Shown here piece after piece: positions 34,701 to 45,190 of a DNA stretch of 64,000 nt; position 1 is the first letter of the stretch; each line of letters starts with the position of its first letter. Location of the stretch: positions 6,786,739-6,850,738 of the forward strand of contig OZ017767.1 of assembly GCA_963969345.1 (NCBI GenBank), written 5' to 3'. The position numbers and the translations under genes are program-made. The DNA comes from Turbatrix aceti (Eukaryota; Nematoda; Chromadorea; Rhabditida; Panagrolaimidae). Under the pieces are notes generated by a model, which ran no database searches, was not told the origin of the DNA, and worked only from the letters and a program-made list of their open reading frames with translations.

Positions 34701-37700
34701 AAAATTAAAAAATAAAAAAAATAATTTTTTTTGCAAAAAAAAATTAAAAAAAAAACTTTTTTCAAAACAATTTTTTTTAATAAAAAAATCATAAATTTTT
34801 TAAAAAATAATTTATAATTTTACAAAAAGACAATTTTTTTTAAATAAAAAATTCAAATTATCAAAATTTAAAAAACCAAAAAAATGCAAAAAATTTTTAA
34901 TTTTTTTTTGAAATTGAGAAACAAAACTATTTTTTCATTGAAATTAAAAAAAAAACAAATTTTTTTTTGCAATTTTGAAAAAAACAAATTTTTTTATTGC
35001 ATTTGTGAAAAAAACAATTTTTTATTGAAATTAAAAAAAAAACAAATTTTTTAAATGAAGAATTATAAATTTTTAAAAAAATTTAAAAATGGAATTTTTT
35101 TTCGTTAAAAAAATTGAAAAAAAACCCACTATGCATTACGATTTTCTCGGACAATCTCCCGAAGCATGCGTTTGCGTCGAAATCTGTCGTCGTGGCGCTG
35201 GAGCATGTGCAGAGGCTTCCCAAAGGCCGTAGCGTACTGAAAAACCCAAATCGAGCTTCCTAAAATTCTGCAAACAACCCACCTCCCATCCAAACTCGTC
35301 GCAGCGCTTTTTGAACACCTCGGCGTCCTCGTACATCGCAGACAGCGACGCGTTCGTCGAAAAGATCCTCAGCCTCTTGAGTCGTCGTCTCCGGAAGATG
35401 TGAGCCGATCGTTCGCAGGTATCGAGCGCTCCGACCTTCTCCGTGAATTCCTCCTCGATGGAATACGTCCAGCCATCGACGCCGCCTTCGCAGTGAAAGT
35501 CCACCTCCCAGTCGCCTTCGTAGACCCAGCCTGGTGGAGCTCGTTGTAGTTTTTCGGAATCAACGGGGTCTCCGAAATAGCCGGTCCAACTATGGGCCTT
35601 CCATTCGTCGTCGACTTTTCTCTGGAGTTCAAAGACCTCGTCTTCGAATCTCTTGCATCCTGCCTCCGGGCCGACCCACATGTCGTGCGATCGTTGCTGG
35701 CGCCAGTTTCCACGAAAAGCCCACCCGCTGGGTGGGCGGACGCTTTGCTCGGACATCTCAACCATGCCGGATTCGTCGGATATCGCGTATGGCTCGTCGC
35801 CATCGCCGAGAAAAACGACCTTCCGGAAGAATTTGACCGTCCTGCTGGGGTGCTTGAAGGTCGTTGGACGGAATTTGGATGCCAGTTTGTCGCGGACTTC
35901 GTTGACGAAGAGTTCGGCATAGTACCGGATTTTGCCGGGGGCGATGAGCTTTTCCCAGTAATGGCGATGCTCTGTGAGACCGATCCAGAGACGGGCGTGC
36001 AGGACGGAGGGTGGTGTGTTCTCCTGAAACGATTTTTTGTTTGAAAATTGATTTTCGTGCCGAAAGTATCAAAAATCAAAAAAAATGCTCCTGAAACGAT
36101 TTTTCTCCGTTTGAATTTTATTTTCGTGCAAAGAGTACCCAAAAATCAAAAACTGTGCTACAAAAACGGATTGTTTGTTTCGATTCAAAACTTTCGTGCC
36201 AAGAGTACACAAAAACCAAACTTTGTGTTTTCATTGTTTTTCACCCTTTTTGAACGTTTTTAGGCCCATTTTAGTCCCATTCCAGTTTCAAAACCCACCA
36301 AATGCCCTTTCGAAGCCAGCCAACTGAGTTTGATAGGCTTGAGCTTGCCACAGTTGACGCCACTTTTCACGTTGCTAGGATTAAAGCAGATTTCAGCGAC
36401 CGGAATCTTAGCATAAGCAACCGGGTTCCGATCCACCATCATGGTAATCAGCACGTCCGGCATCGAGAGCTGCGCGTCGACGACCAGCTGATCCAGCTCC
36501 CGAATGATGTCGTTGAGTCGCAGCATAATGGCATCGTCCATCTCAGCGGGATCCAAAGTCTGCATCTTGAACGTCTCAAAGTCCGCCTGAAGTCGATCAA
36601 ATTTCGCGAAACGAGCTGCTTCGAGGTGGATGTCGAGTTGCGTGAGTTTCATCGAATCGTCGAATTTTGCCATCTCCTGGTAGTGGATGTGCCGCTTGAT
36701 GACGCCGAGCGCGTTGAGTGCCTCTTCGATGGCAGCGAAGACGACGGAGATGAGACTGTAGGTTTCGGGGTTGCTGCCGGCACGGAGCTCGGCTTCCTCG
36801 CGCTGCTCTTTGAGCATCTGGGAGATGCGGAGGATACTGCTGGCCTGCGAGACGCGGGGGCTGATGTCCTCGAAGCAGCATTGGACCTCGCAGACGGGTT
36901 TGTGAGTGCCCCAGGGCATCGAATAGTACCGGGTCGTGTCGTAGATTGGCATCGTCTGAAAAGTAAATTTTTTGGTTTTTTTTATAATTTTGTTTACAAA
37001 TCGTAAAAAAATTAAAATATGTATTTATGAAAAAAATTATTGAATTTTTTTTAATAAAAAAATAAAAAAGTATTCAATTTAAAATTATTTTATGTATTTA
37101 AATAAAATGTACATTTTTTGAGATTATTACAAAATTAAAAAAAATTAAAAAAAATTTTTTTTTAATAAAAACAAAAAATATAAAAATTTTTTTTTAAAAA
37201 CAAAAAAAAATAAATTTTTTTTTTCATTTTTTAAATTTTTTTAAAAACAAAAAAAAAATAAATTTTTTTTTTCATTTTTTAAATTTTCTTAAAAACAAAA
37301 AAAATAATTTTTTTTTTTTATTTTTTAAATTTTTTTAAATCCAAAAACTCACCGGCAAAGTGCTATCCGTGCACCGCAGAGCGTAGTCGTACTCGGGATT
37401 TCCGAACTCCCCAATCGAAACCGTAAATTGGACGTTTTTGCTTCTGAAAAAAAAACAGAAAACTAAAAAAAAACCGTTCAGTCAACAAACTTGAATTCCG
37501 GATGAATTTCGTTGGCCGCGAACAGAGAAGCAAAAAGTGTGTAGTTCCGCTGCATGTAGTACGTCTCGGAAGCGATGACAGCCGAATTCGGTAGGTCACG
37601 CGTCGTTGGGCGCTGAATTCGAGCATCCGTGCAGTCGAGTTCGCACAAAAGTCGACCGTAGAAACTCTGGCTGTCAATTTCGCCGTTTTGCTTGCGTTTT

Positions 37701-40008
37701 CGCTCGCCTCGTGACCAGCTCATGTCGGGATTGGGTCCGAAAAAGTTGATGAACGAGGGTCCAAAAAGTGGGAGGTAACCATTGTCGCCTGACTGACAGA
37801 GGCTTTTCATGTCCAGAAAAGCTGTGCAAACGACGGATTTTGCGGATTTTGCGTGTTTGCGGGATAGGATGCGGATTCGGATCTGAAAACAAGAATTTTA
37901 GACTTATACCTGTCGTCGACACGTGTCAAAGTACATTTTTGGACATTTTTCGTGAATCTATGGAAAAATTGAATTTTTGATTTTTTTGACGATTTTTGGA
38001 ACGCTGTAGCTAAGAAACTACGAAATTTTCAAATCCGAAGTACACATTGATGGACGTAATTTTTGATGCAGAATCCGAAAAAAATGCGAAAATATTGGGT
38101 TATCACCTTGAAAAATGCCGAAAATAGCATTTAAAAAAACGTCACAATGGCAACATTTGTTTTGGCATTTTTTAAGGTGGTAACCCCCTGTTTTTATATT
38201 TTTCTCAGATTCTGCATCAAAAATTACGTCGATCAATATGTACCTAAATTTTGGAAAAAATCGTATTTTTTTTTGCAAAGTGCCAAAAATCGTCCAAAAT
38301 GACAAAAACGCGATATTCGGCCATTACGAAAAAAAAATGTTCCATGCAGTTACTTTTTTGGCAAAATTTCATGAAAAATATCCAAAATGCCGAAAAAAAG
38401 CTCACCTTTCTCGTGACAGACGGCCACATGATGGGCAGGAGAAGCTCTTCGTTGATGGCAATGTTCTCGTCTCCTCCGTAGCAAAAGTGACTCACGACCT
38501 TGTCTTTTCCAATGCACACCTCAATCGCAAAAAAGCAAGCTGCATCCGGGGTTTTCGTATTCGTGTATCTGAGTCTGTACATGAGAGACTGTAGTTTGTA
38601 CACACGGAATTGCAGTCGGTAGCACATGGCATCGGCGGCGTCGACGACTTCGCACTCGTCTTCCTTGAATGAGAGCGCGTTGCTCCCGACGAATCCCGGA
38701 TAGGTGATACCGATGCAGATGCGCAGAAATCCCCGGATCTGGCCTCCGGCGTCGTCGTCATCGGATGCGCGGAGTGAAAGCCACTTGCCCAGAACCCGGT
38801 GTTTCGGGGATTTGAAAACAAGACCCAGGTTGTACCGGAATGAACCGATCAGCGGGGAGAGCAGAAAACTGCCCGCGCTGTAAACCTAAAAAAAACCCCA
38901 AAAAAACTCAAAAATCGCAAAAAAAAATCATAAAACCCACCGAAAATTCGACACTCTGAGTAGCCAACTCTTCAAGTGTTGTATTCACCGTGAAACTGAT
39001 AGTCTGGTCCCAGTGGGGCTGATCGGTTCCACGAACGACGCGCGTCTTACGGCACTTCTTGCCGAGGACGACCCTGACCATGGGATTGAGCTCCTGTCCC
39101 TCAAAGCCCTGCAACTCGGTCGCGTCGATAATCCGGAGATTGATCGTGAACTGCGTTTTCTTGTTCGGCGAAATCTTGAGCGCCGATGGCTCATCGGGAG
39201 GTGGCGGCCCGGGGGACTTCTTTCCAGGGGACTTCTTCTTCCTCGGTGACCTGCCACTCTCATCGTCGGACGAACCTGTTACTGATGCATTTGTGCCGTA
39301 ATCTGAATTGGCCTGAGATGCCGGGGTTGAGTAATGCTCGGTGTTGACGTCCTAAAAAATCGTAATTTTTGCTGCAAGAGTAGACATTTTTCTGCAAGGA
39401 TGGCTATTTTCGTTTTGGAAGATGTTATTTTCGCTGCGAGAGTCTGAATTGGCAATTTTCGCTGCGAGAGTCGCCAATCGCTATTTTCGCTGCGAAAATC
39501 GGCATTCGCTATTTTCGTTGCGAGAATCGTCATTTTCGTTTCGAAAGTTGCCATTTTCGCTCCGAAAGTTGCAAACAAAGCATGGTTGAAAACAAAAAAT
39601 CTACTTTTTTTTTTAATTTCCAAAACGAGAGTGGCCATTTTCGCTTCAAGAGTAGTCAAAAATTACTATACTTACCACGTCAGCTTCTTCGCCATCCGAA
39701 GTCTGAATCGGCGTTTCAGTTGTCGCAGACTCGACGGTGTCGTCGGTCTCACCGTCGCTCGAAGTTGACTTTTTGCCTTTCTTGGACTGCGTTTTAGCAG
39801 ATTTGCGGAGGAGCTTTTTCTTGATCTTGGAACCGACGGAAGACATATCGGTATCCGATGGTTCTGGTTCGGTGGACTCGTTGCCGCCGCCGCCGCTGCC
39901 ACTGACAGTGCCGGGCGGAACGCCAAGCATGGCTTCGGCGTGTTGAACTTCGGCGTCGACAGCTCGCTTGAAAAGCTTTTTTTTGGTCTTGTCGAGTATG
40001 TCTTTCAT
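28791..40008 (-). CDS. fer-1: Ferlin, FER-1/dysferlin type (13 exons, 2099 aa)
   Basis: Exons are 40008-39676, 39351-38941, 38885-38406, 37882-37491, 37443-37353, 36955-36299, 36023-35283, 35236-35130, 34697-34055, 33560-33079, 31354-29875, 29325-29056 and 29003-28791; phase closes at 6300 nt. It is a tail-anchored Ca2+/lipid-binding membrane-fusion protein. Nematode FER-1 drives fusion of sperm membranous organelles. A charged N-terminus precedes a first C2 (exon 2), the ferlin-specific region (exons 3-6), paired DysF sequences in exon 7 ([16 protein letters not shown]) and further C2 domains in exons 9 and 11. Exon 11 has the ferlin signatures G-P-L-P-W-R-D-Q and H-Y-R-S-L-D-G. The last exons give S-V-Q-G-W-W-P and a C-terminal TM helix. 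Length is close to C. elegans FER-1 (2034 aa by memory). Intron 10 holds a long fold-back. The gene starts 297 bp from a divergent MSP gene. Confidence 0.92.
29379..29720. repeat. GTTCGCGAAC-type dispersed repeat in fer-1 intron 11
   Basis: It begins GGGATGGGCGAACAGTCGG and holds GTTCGCGAACAAACAC units at 29399 and 29455, then CTGTTCGCAAACGAATACGAAC at 29692. The region between is AT-rich. It lies within the 549-bp intron between exons 11 and 12. Confidence 0.65.
31713..32775. mobile_element. Long fold-back element bounded by TTAA, in fer-1 intron 10
   Basis: Two arms of about 500 bp are near-identical in inverted orientation. For example, the block from GCTTGGCTCCAGCATCCG (32038) to CAACTCGATC (32181) is mirrored at 32315-32460. 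The centre is a GC-rich loop (CGTGCGAGCGCGCGCCGTG). Ends read GAGGTACTCTGCGAGC and, inverted, GAGCCACTCTGCGAGC, each preceded by TTAA (31709-31712 and 32776-32779). No ORF of interest; non-autonomous, TTAA-targeting, piggyBac-like by target only. High arm identity suggests recent insertion or gene conversion. Confidence 0.88.
36023..36230. repeat. Tandem triplication containing the exon-7 acceptor of fer-1
   Basis: Three units of about 65 bp (about 36022-36088, 36089-36156 and 36157-36222) share C-T-C-C-T-G-A-A-A-C-G-A, a T-rich stretch, TTTCGTGC, then AAAATCAAA. The first unit contains the working acceptor (minus-strand TTTCAG|GAG). The second repeats a near-identical acceptor, CGTTTCAGGAGC, 65 bp upstream in the intron. 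Confidence 0.7.
37975..38340. repeat. Small intronic fold-back repeat in fer-1 intron 3
   Basis: The left arm GATGGACGTAATTTTTGATG (38049-38068) and right arm with TTTTTGATGCAGA-like sequence inverted (38212-38235) flank an AAAATGCC...GGCATTTTTTAAGGTGG centre. Same family as 12990-13330 and 54920-55075. Confidence 0.75.
39375..39660. repeat. Degenerate minisatellite in fer-1 intron 1
   Basis: About ten imperfect units of ATTTTCGCTGCGAGAGT(C)GCCA type fill most of the 324-bp intron 1. The period is irregular (about 20-30 bp). Confidence 0.7.
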
Positions 40009-40305
40009 CTGTCGTCGTTTCTCGTGCAAATGACGTCGTCACACCTGTCTGTTTATATTTTCAATCGAAATTTTGAATGTTTTAATCGATGCAAATTGAA
40101 GTACGGTAAACAAATTTTTTTTCCCAGGGGGCATGATTATTTTTTGTGTTTACGTGCGTGCCCAAAAATTTGCATGATACAACACAAATGCTATATAAAA
40201 GTCCCGGATCAGTTGGCGGGCTCGTATTCAGCGTTCTTTTTTGGAATCGTCTGCTTCCGAGTCCCTCTTCTTTCTTTCCTTTCTCCATCGTTCGTTCAGT
40301 TTGCC
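40009..40305. promoter_or_regulatory. Divergent promoter region between fer-1 and the MSP gene
   Basis: The 297 bp between two start codons contains one TATA box per direction: TATATAAA at 40192-40199 for MSP (+), and TATAAA on the minus strand at 40052-40057, 44 bp before the fer-1 ATG. Both genes have sperm functions in nematodes, so shared control is plausible. I did not find an unambiguous AGATAA GATA site. Confidence 0.65.
40192..40199 (+). promoter_or_regulatory. TATA box of the MSP gene
   Basis: CTATATAAAAG lies 107 bp before the ATG. The predicted transcription start near 40225 would leave a leader of about 80 nt. Confidence 0.65.
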
Positions 40306-40740
40306 ATGGCCCAGTCTGTCCCTCCCGGTGACATCACCACCCAGCCCAACGCCAAGGTCGTTTTCAACGCGCCCTACGACGACAAGCACACCTACCACAT
40401 CAAGGTGAGTTCCAGGTGACTTCTGACCACCCCCCCACCTGTCCATTGGTTTCAGGTGATCAACTCTGGCGGCCGTCGTATCGGATGGGCCTTCAAGACG
40501 ACCAACATGAAGCGTCTCGGCGTCGATCCCCCGTGCGGTGTCCTGGACCCCAAGGAATCCGTCCTCGTTGCCGTCTCCTGCGACGCGTTCAACTTTGGCG
40601 CTGAGGACACGAACAACGACCGTATCACCATCGAGTGGACCAACACCCCCGACGGAGCCGCCAAGCAGTTCCGCCGTGAATGGTTCCAGGGTGACGGCAT
40701 GGTCCGCCGCAAGAACCTCCCTATCGAGTACAACCCCTAA
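40306..40740 (+). CDS. msp: Major sperm protein (MSP), 127 aa
   Basis: Exons are 40306-40404 and 40456-40740, with a 51-bp phase-0 intron (GTGAGT..TTTCAG). The 127-residue product has the canonical family length and starts [10 protein letters not shown]. It keeps [33 protein letters not shown], and the invariant end [16 protein letters not shown] is the abundant Ig-fold cytoskeletal protein whose filaments drive amoeboid sperm crawling, and it also signals to oocytes. The C. elegans msp genes are intronless as I recall, so the intron is a lineage feature. Codon use is strongly biased to C/G third positions, as in highly expressed genes. It is head-to-head with fer-1. Confidence 0.97.
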
Positions 40741-41069
40741 ATATGTATGTAATATGTCGCGTGTATAAATTAACATAAGTATGAAAACTGGAATCAGCGG
40801 ATCTCACAAATTTGGAACACTGATCAAAGCACGAAAAACAGCTCAAACACGCAACATTCGTCAATGTAAAAAAATTGGCCCGTAAACTTCAAAGAACAAA
40901 ACGCCAAAACTCGCGCAAAATCGGAATTCAAAAATTTATAATTGATGCTCTAAAAAATTCCACTCGAAACCCAAATCGATTCATTTTATAACCCCAAATC
41001 AAAATTATCCAATTCCATCCGAATAGAAAGTTCCGTTTTATCTGTAAAACATAGAAGTAAATTAGCGCA
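40741..41069. other. MSP 3' region
   Basis: The 3' flank of MSP has no perfect AATAAA (TATAAA at 40765 is the nearest variant). It converges on the coiled-coil gene, whose minus-strand AATAAA is at 41070-41075. No other feature seen. Confidence 0.5.
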
Positions 41070-41175
41070 TTTATTACAACGTTCTGGATTTTGGTTATTC
41101 GGGGTACAACGAGGTAGTTGGTGAGTTCACAGATGTTTTGAGGACAGACGCGAGAGTGGTCACGACGCCGCATCT

Positions 41176-42962
41176 TCAGCGGAACTGACGAGGAGGCTTC
41201 GGCGGGAGTTCTGCGGTCGGGAAAAAGACGAGATTGGAGCGCATGTGAGGCAGATTTTTTTTCTGCCGCCGTAGAACCTCGTCGGCGCTAAAAACAGTAT
41301 TTTTGAATTTTCCATCCGCCAAATGCAAAAAATAAGAAAAACTCACTCGAACGGGCTGATAGAGAAGTCTCCGCGACGTGATACGGTAGCGTTGAACGTA
41401 GGAGGAGGCTGCTGACCGGAGCCGGCCGATCTCGCGCTGCTCTGCAATGCGCGTGATTTTGACAGACGATTCGTGGAAACCGGCGTGGACGTCACGGAGG
41501 GCTTGAAGGTGTGGATGCTCGGCGTCGGGGCCCGGGCCGGAGAAGGCGTGCAGGTGTTGTTGGAAGCATGATTCACTAAAAAAAATGTTAATTTGTTGTA
41601 AATTTCTATAAAAAAAATCGATCGTAATTTTTTATTATTAATTTTCTATCGCAATTTTTGAAGGTAGAATTCATAAAATAAAAAAAATTATTCGTAATTT
41701 TCTATCGTAAACCACAATTTTTCTAGGAAAAAAAAACTCACCCAAAGATCGAACAAACGCGGCGCACTCTTCGATCTGCTTCTTCGTCGCCGCGCATGAC
41801 CGCTCGTATTTGTCGATTTCCCGTTGAAGAGCATTTCGTTCGGCTTCCTGACGAGTGCGAACCTCGTGGCCTTGGTGTTGGAAAATCGAGGTACGCTGTC
41901 TGACGTCAGCCATGTACCGCTTATTTTCATTCTTCTCCGCAAATTTGCGTTCGACTTCGGCTTTGGTCGCGTTGAAATTCGGAGTGCACGAGTCAATCCA
42001 TCCTTTGAGGGCGTCGTTGTCCTGTTCCGAAAGGCAAAGTCGTTCCAAGAGTTGTCTGACTTCATTTTCATACCGTCGGCCATCTTCGAGGTCAGCTTGA
42101 AGCCAGGTAATTTCTTCCTGGCTGGCGCGAAGTTCCTCAGCTGCAGAATCTGTTTCGGCTTTCTTGGCGAGAATTTCGGCTTGCTTGGCTTTGATTTGGG
42201 ATCGAATTCGTGCGAGTTCGGATTTTCGGGAATCCAGGTCTTCCGATTCTTCCAAATCCCGCTGGAGTGCTGTGTACCTGTTCAAGAGGTCCTGGATGAG
42301 GTCCTTGTTCTCGGATTCCGTTGTCTGGAATTTTGTGATCCGTCGGTTTAGTATCTCCGCGAGTTCCTCTTCGAGGTCCCGAATTTCCAGGTCCACCTCC
42401 TCGATGCGGGCCTGGGCAGCTTCGTGCTCTTCTTTGATCGCCAGACTGGCTTCGTAGGTGGCCGCCAGCTCCGCTTCGTCAGCAGCCAGAGCTGCTTCGA
42501 TTTCGGCTGCGCGGTGTTTGAATTCGGCGTTTTCGGCATCCAAAGCATCGTTTTCTTCGCCGAGTTTCTCACAGGCCAGGCGAACTTCGGCCATCTCGCG
42601 GAGAGCGGAATCGCGCTGGGCCGCGAAATCCTGCTCCAACTTTTGTTCGCGCTGCATGATCTTTCTCGTGGCCGCTGACTGCTCGTTGATCTTGCTGCAC
42701 ATGTCGACGCGGCCCTCGAAGGCCTTCAGGTGCTGGGTCTCCGACATGATCCGCAGCCGAGTGCTAAAAAGCATTCGTGTAACATACTTTCATATTTTTT
42801 TAATTAAAAAAGTCACATCTTATATTTTCGGTCGTGAACAGCACTTTTTTTGTTCACGTTTTCAAGCTCGTACGAAAGCTCGTGAACTTCGGATTCGTCG
42901 AGCCGAAGATTTTTCGTCTCAGCAAAGACATCTTCTCGGAGATCCCCGACCGATTCATTCAT
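41176..42962 (-). CDS. Coiled-coil protein of unknown function (4 exons, 502 aa)
   Basis: Exons are 42962-42817, 42763-41742, 41575-41347 and 41287-41176; phase closes at 1509 nt. Residues 20-390 are an almost unbroken heptad-rich coiled coil (Glu/Ala/Lys/Leu-rich, e.g. E-V-D-L-E-I-R-D-L-E-E-E-L-A-E-I-L). A Pro/Ser/Thr-rich basic tail follows, with several T-P and S-P sites, ending P-P-R-Q-F-R. There is no head or tail motif of intermediate-filament proteins, no kinesin or SMC ATPase motif, and no TM segment. The architecture (rod plus phosphorylatable SP/TP tail) resembles cytoskeletal or centrosomal scaffold proteins. It also resembles synaptonemal-complex central-region proteins, which evolve fast. 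That is only analogy. An acceptor-like TTTTTAG lies 11 nt before the ATG (possible SL site). Poly(A) AATAAA lies at 41070-41075. Confidence 0.8.
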
Positions 42963-43184
42963 CTCACCGCGTCCTAAAAATGTAAATAAATAAATAAATA
43001 AAATTGTTCGTAACGCAAAAAAAAGAAAACGGAAAAAAACGACTCGATTTTTTCTGACCCGAGCAAAACATTGATTGATCAGTCTGTGAGGCCCCGCATC
43101 GCCGCATCGTGCCGCTTTCTTCCTCCTCCATCAGTCAAAAAAGACGAAAGCGGACGCTGGCCAAAAAACACGAGGGCTTGGGGG

Positions 43185-43705
43185 CAGGGTTCTCAACGGG
43201 CCTGTTTTTTTTCGGCCCGGGCCGGGCCGGGCTTGCAAAATTGAGGCCCGGCCCGGCCCGGGCCAGCCCGGGCCGGCCCGCCTTAATAGTACCTAGTTTT
43301 GTAAATAAATTTTATCGTCGAAAAACCGTTAAAAAACAACAACAAACCCGAAGGAGGCAGAGACACTTCCTCATCGTTGCACAGATTCATTTTCCGCTCA
43401 ATTACTAGTGCTCTTATGAGCTGACGACAAAATTACGGCGCCCGCGATTTACCTTTTGCTTCCAGATTAGCCCAAAAGAGCGGTGCCAGGTCAGCATTCT
43501 GCGTGCATTTCTTTGCATTCTTCGCGGTTTTTACTTTTTCATAAAATTTTTCATAAATTTTGCGTAAAATATGCATTTTTTAAATCATTTTCCGGCCCGT
43601 TTTGGCCCGGGCCGGCCAACAAAACCAATCGGCCCGGCCCGGGCCGTGGAAAATACCGGCCCGGCCCGGGCCAGCCCGGGCCGACCCGGCCCGTTGAGAA
43701 CCCTG
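43185..43705. mobile_element. hAT-type MITE, 521 bp, 8-bp target duplication
   Basis: The left end CAGGGTTCTCAACGGGCC is exactly inverted at the right end (43688-43705). The target duplication CTTGGGGG occurs at 43177-43184 and 43706-43713. Subterminal DNA is made of repeated GGCCCGGGCC palindromes on both sides (43216-43283 and 43593-43690). The centre is AT-rich with no coding capacity. The organisation parallels the MITE at 4276-4722, with a different palindrome. Confidence 0.94.
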
Positions 43706-43713
43706 CTTGGGGG

Positions 43714-44440
43714 TACAACATTTTATTTCTGAAAAATCGTAAAATAAAAATTTTTTTTCCAAAAAAATTTATAATTTTATAATTTGATTTAAAAAAAAAA
43801 CCATTTTAAAATACTCATTTAAAAAATATATTTTTTTTAGCAAAAATGTGAAACACAAATATTATATTGTTTTACACATTTTTTTTTTCGAACTCGTAAT
43901 CAAATTTTGCAAAAATAATCCTAATAAAAATGTCTAGCTTTTTTTTTGATTTTTTTAAATCGAGAAACAAAAAATGTGAAAGAATTATCAACCTGATAAA
44001 ACTCAGAAACAAATTTAATTCCAATTCTAAAAAATGGGAAAGAAATATGTTCGATTTTTTCCGGATTTTCTGAAGACCTAAATTTTAAGCAGATTTTTCG
44101 CCTTCGTTTTGAGATGTCTTTATTTCTTTTGCACCCCAAATCCAATGATTTTCCCCAAAAACATTGAACACCGTAATTAGTCGCTTGTTTATTTGATATA
44201 AATCACAAAACCGGTGAAACCCACTCTCACCGTCCCCAGGCCCAGGTTGAGCAAATGTTGTTGGCGAGCGAGAGCAGGATAACCTTGTAACAGTGAGATC
44301 ACACCAAACAGCCGCAAAAATGATCAAAAAACAGATCAAAGCACAAAAAAAATGAAACATTCATTAAACTACAAAAATTAAAACCCGTGGCCCAAAAAAA
44401 TTGAAATGACCTAAAACCAGGCCAAAATTGCAAAAAAACA
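43714..44440. other. AT-rich spacer and 3' region of the four-TM gene
   Basis: A-run/T-run filler comes first, then a less AT-rich block at 44080-44300 that probably belongs to the 3' UTR of the gene at 44441-45179. A minus-strand AATAAA lies near 44109. No other feature seen. Confidence 0.45.
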
Positions 44441-45179
44441 TCATGCCAGAGGATGCTCGGTAACAACGTACTGACTGATCTGGTAGACGCTTTTGACGTG
44501 AAAAAAGATGAACACATTGTACAAAATAAAGAGAAAAACGAGCCGCACCGGTGCTCCATCAGAGACAAACATGCCCTGGTGCTTGCAGGACGAATAGTAG
44601 TACAAATCGATGAAAAAAGCCGCGCAGAGCACTCCGAGATGAAAGTATATCGCCTGAAGCAGCCAAAGTGTTTTCCAGCGAGAAAGAACTCCCGCGTGCC
44701 TGATTTTGAAGAACACGCATGCGAGGAAGAGAAAACACGGCACGGAAACCATCGCCAGCCAAACGTATTCGGGGTTGATCGAGTCGTAGTGATCGACTAG
44801 GATTTTTTCGGCAGTGGCTGAGTCGATGATCAGATTGGGCACCGCCGAATAGTTTCCTTCAAATCGCTATAAAAAATCCAAAAATAATTTCTGAGGTCAA
44901 AAAAAACAGAAAAAATAAACTCACACCGCTCATAAACATGAGATTGATATTCTGACTAAAAATGTAGCACGAAGCGGTTGCGTCGACTGCTCCGGTAGCG
45001 TTGACACAGAAAAATTCGAGATAGATGGAATAAAGCGCGGAAAAGATGCCAATGCCGTAGAGAAAAGCGCTGAGCAGAAGCACGTGTGTGAGAAGCGTGA
45101 GTCGACCATCTTCGGCGAAGAAACGGTTTATGTCCGGATTGAAGAGAGTATATTTGACGGTGGTCCTTGAAGTCGACAT
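44441..45179 (-). CDS. Four-pass membrane protein, unknown (2 exons, 226 aa)
   Basis: Exons are 45179-44925 and 44866-44441 (phase 0, 58-bp intron). Four hydrophobic segments are visible: about residues 28-55 (L-L-T-H-V-L-L-L-S-A-F-L-Y-G), 120-140, 150-172 and 190-212. Between TM1 and TM2 is a roughly 60-residue loop with Cys at two positions and an N-x-S/T site (N-Y-S), so this loop is likely extracellular. No signal peptide or family motif is recognised, although the layout is tetraspan/claudin-like without the claudin W-GLW-C-C signature or the tetraspanin CCG. A minus-strand TTCAG acceptor at 45190 is 10 nt before the ATG, suggesting SL trans-splicing. It diverges from atl-1. Confidence 0.78.
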
Positions 45180-45190
45180 GATTCGTCGCC

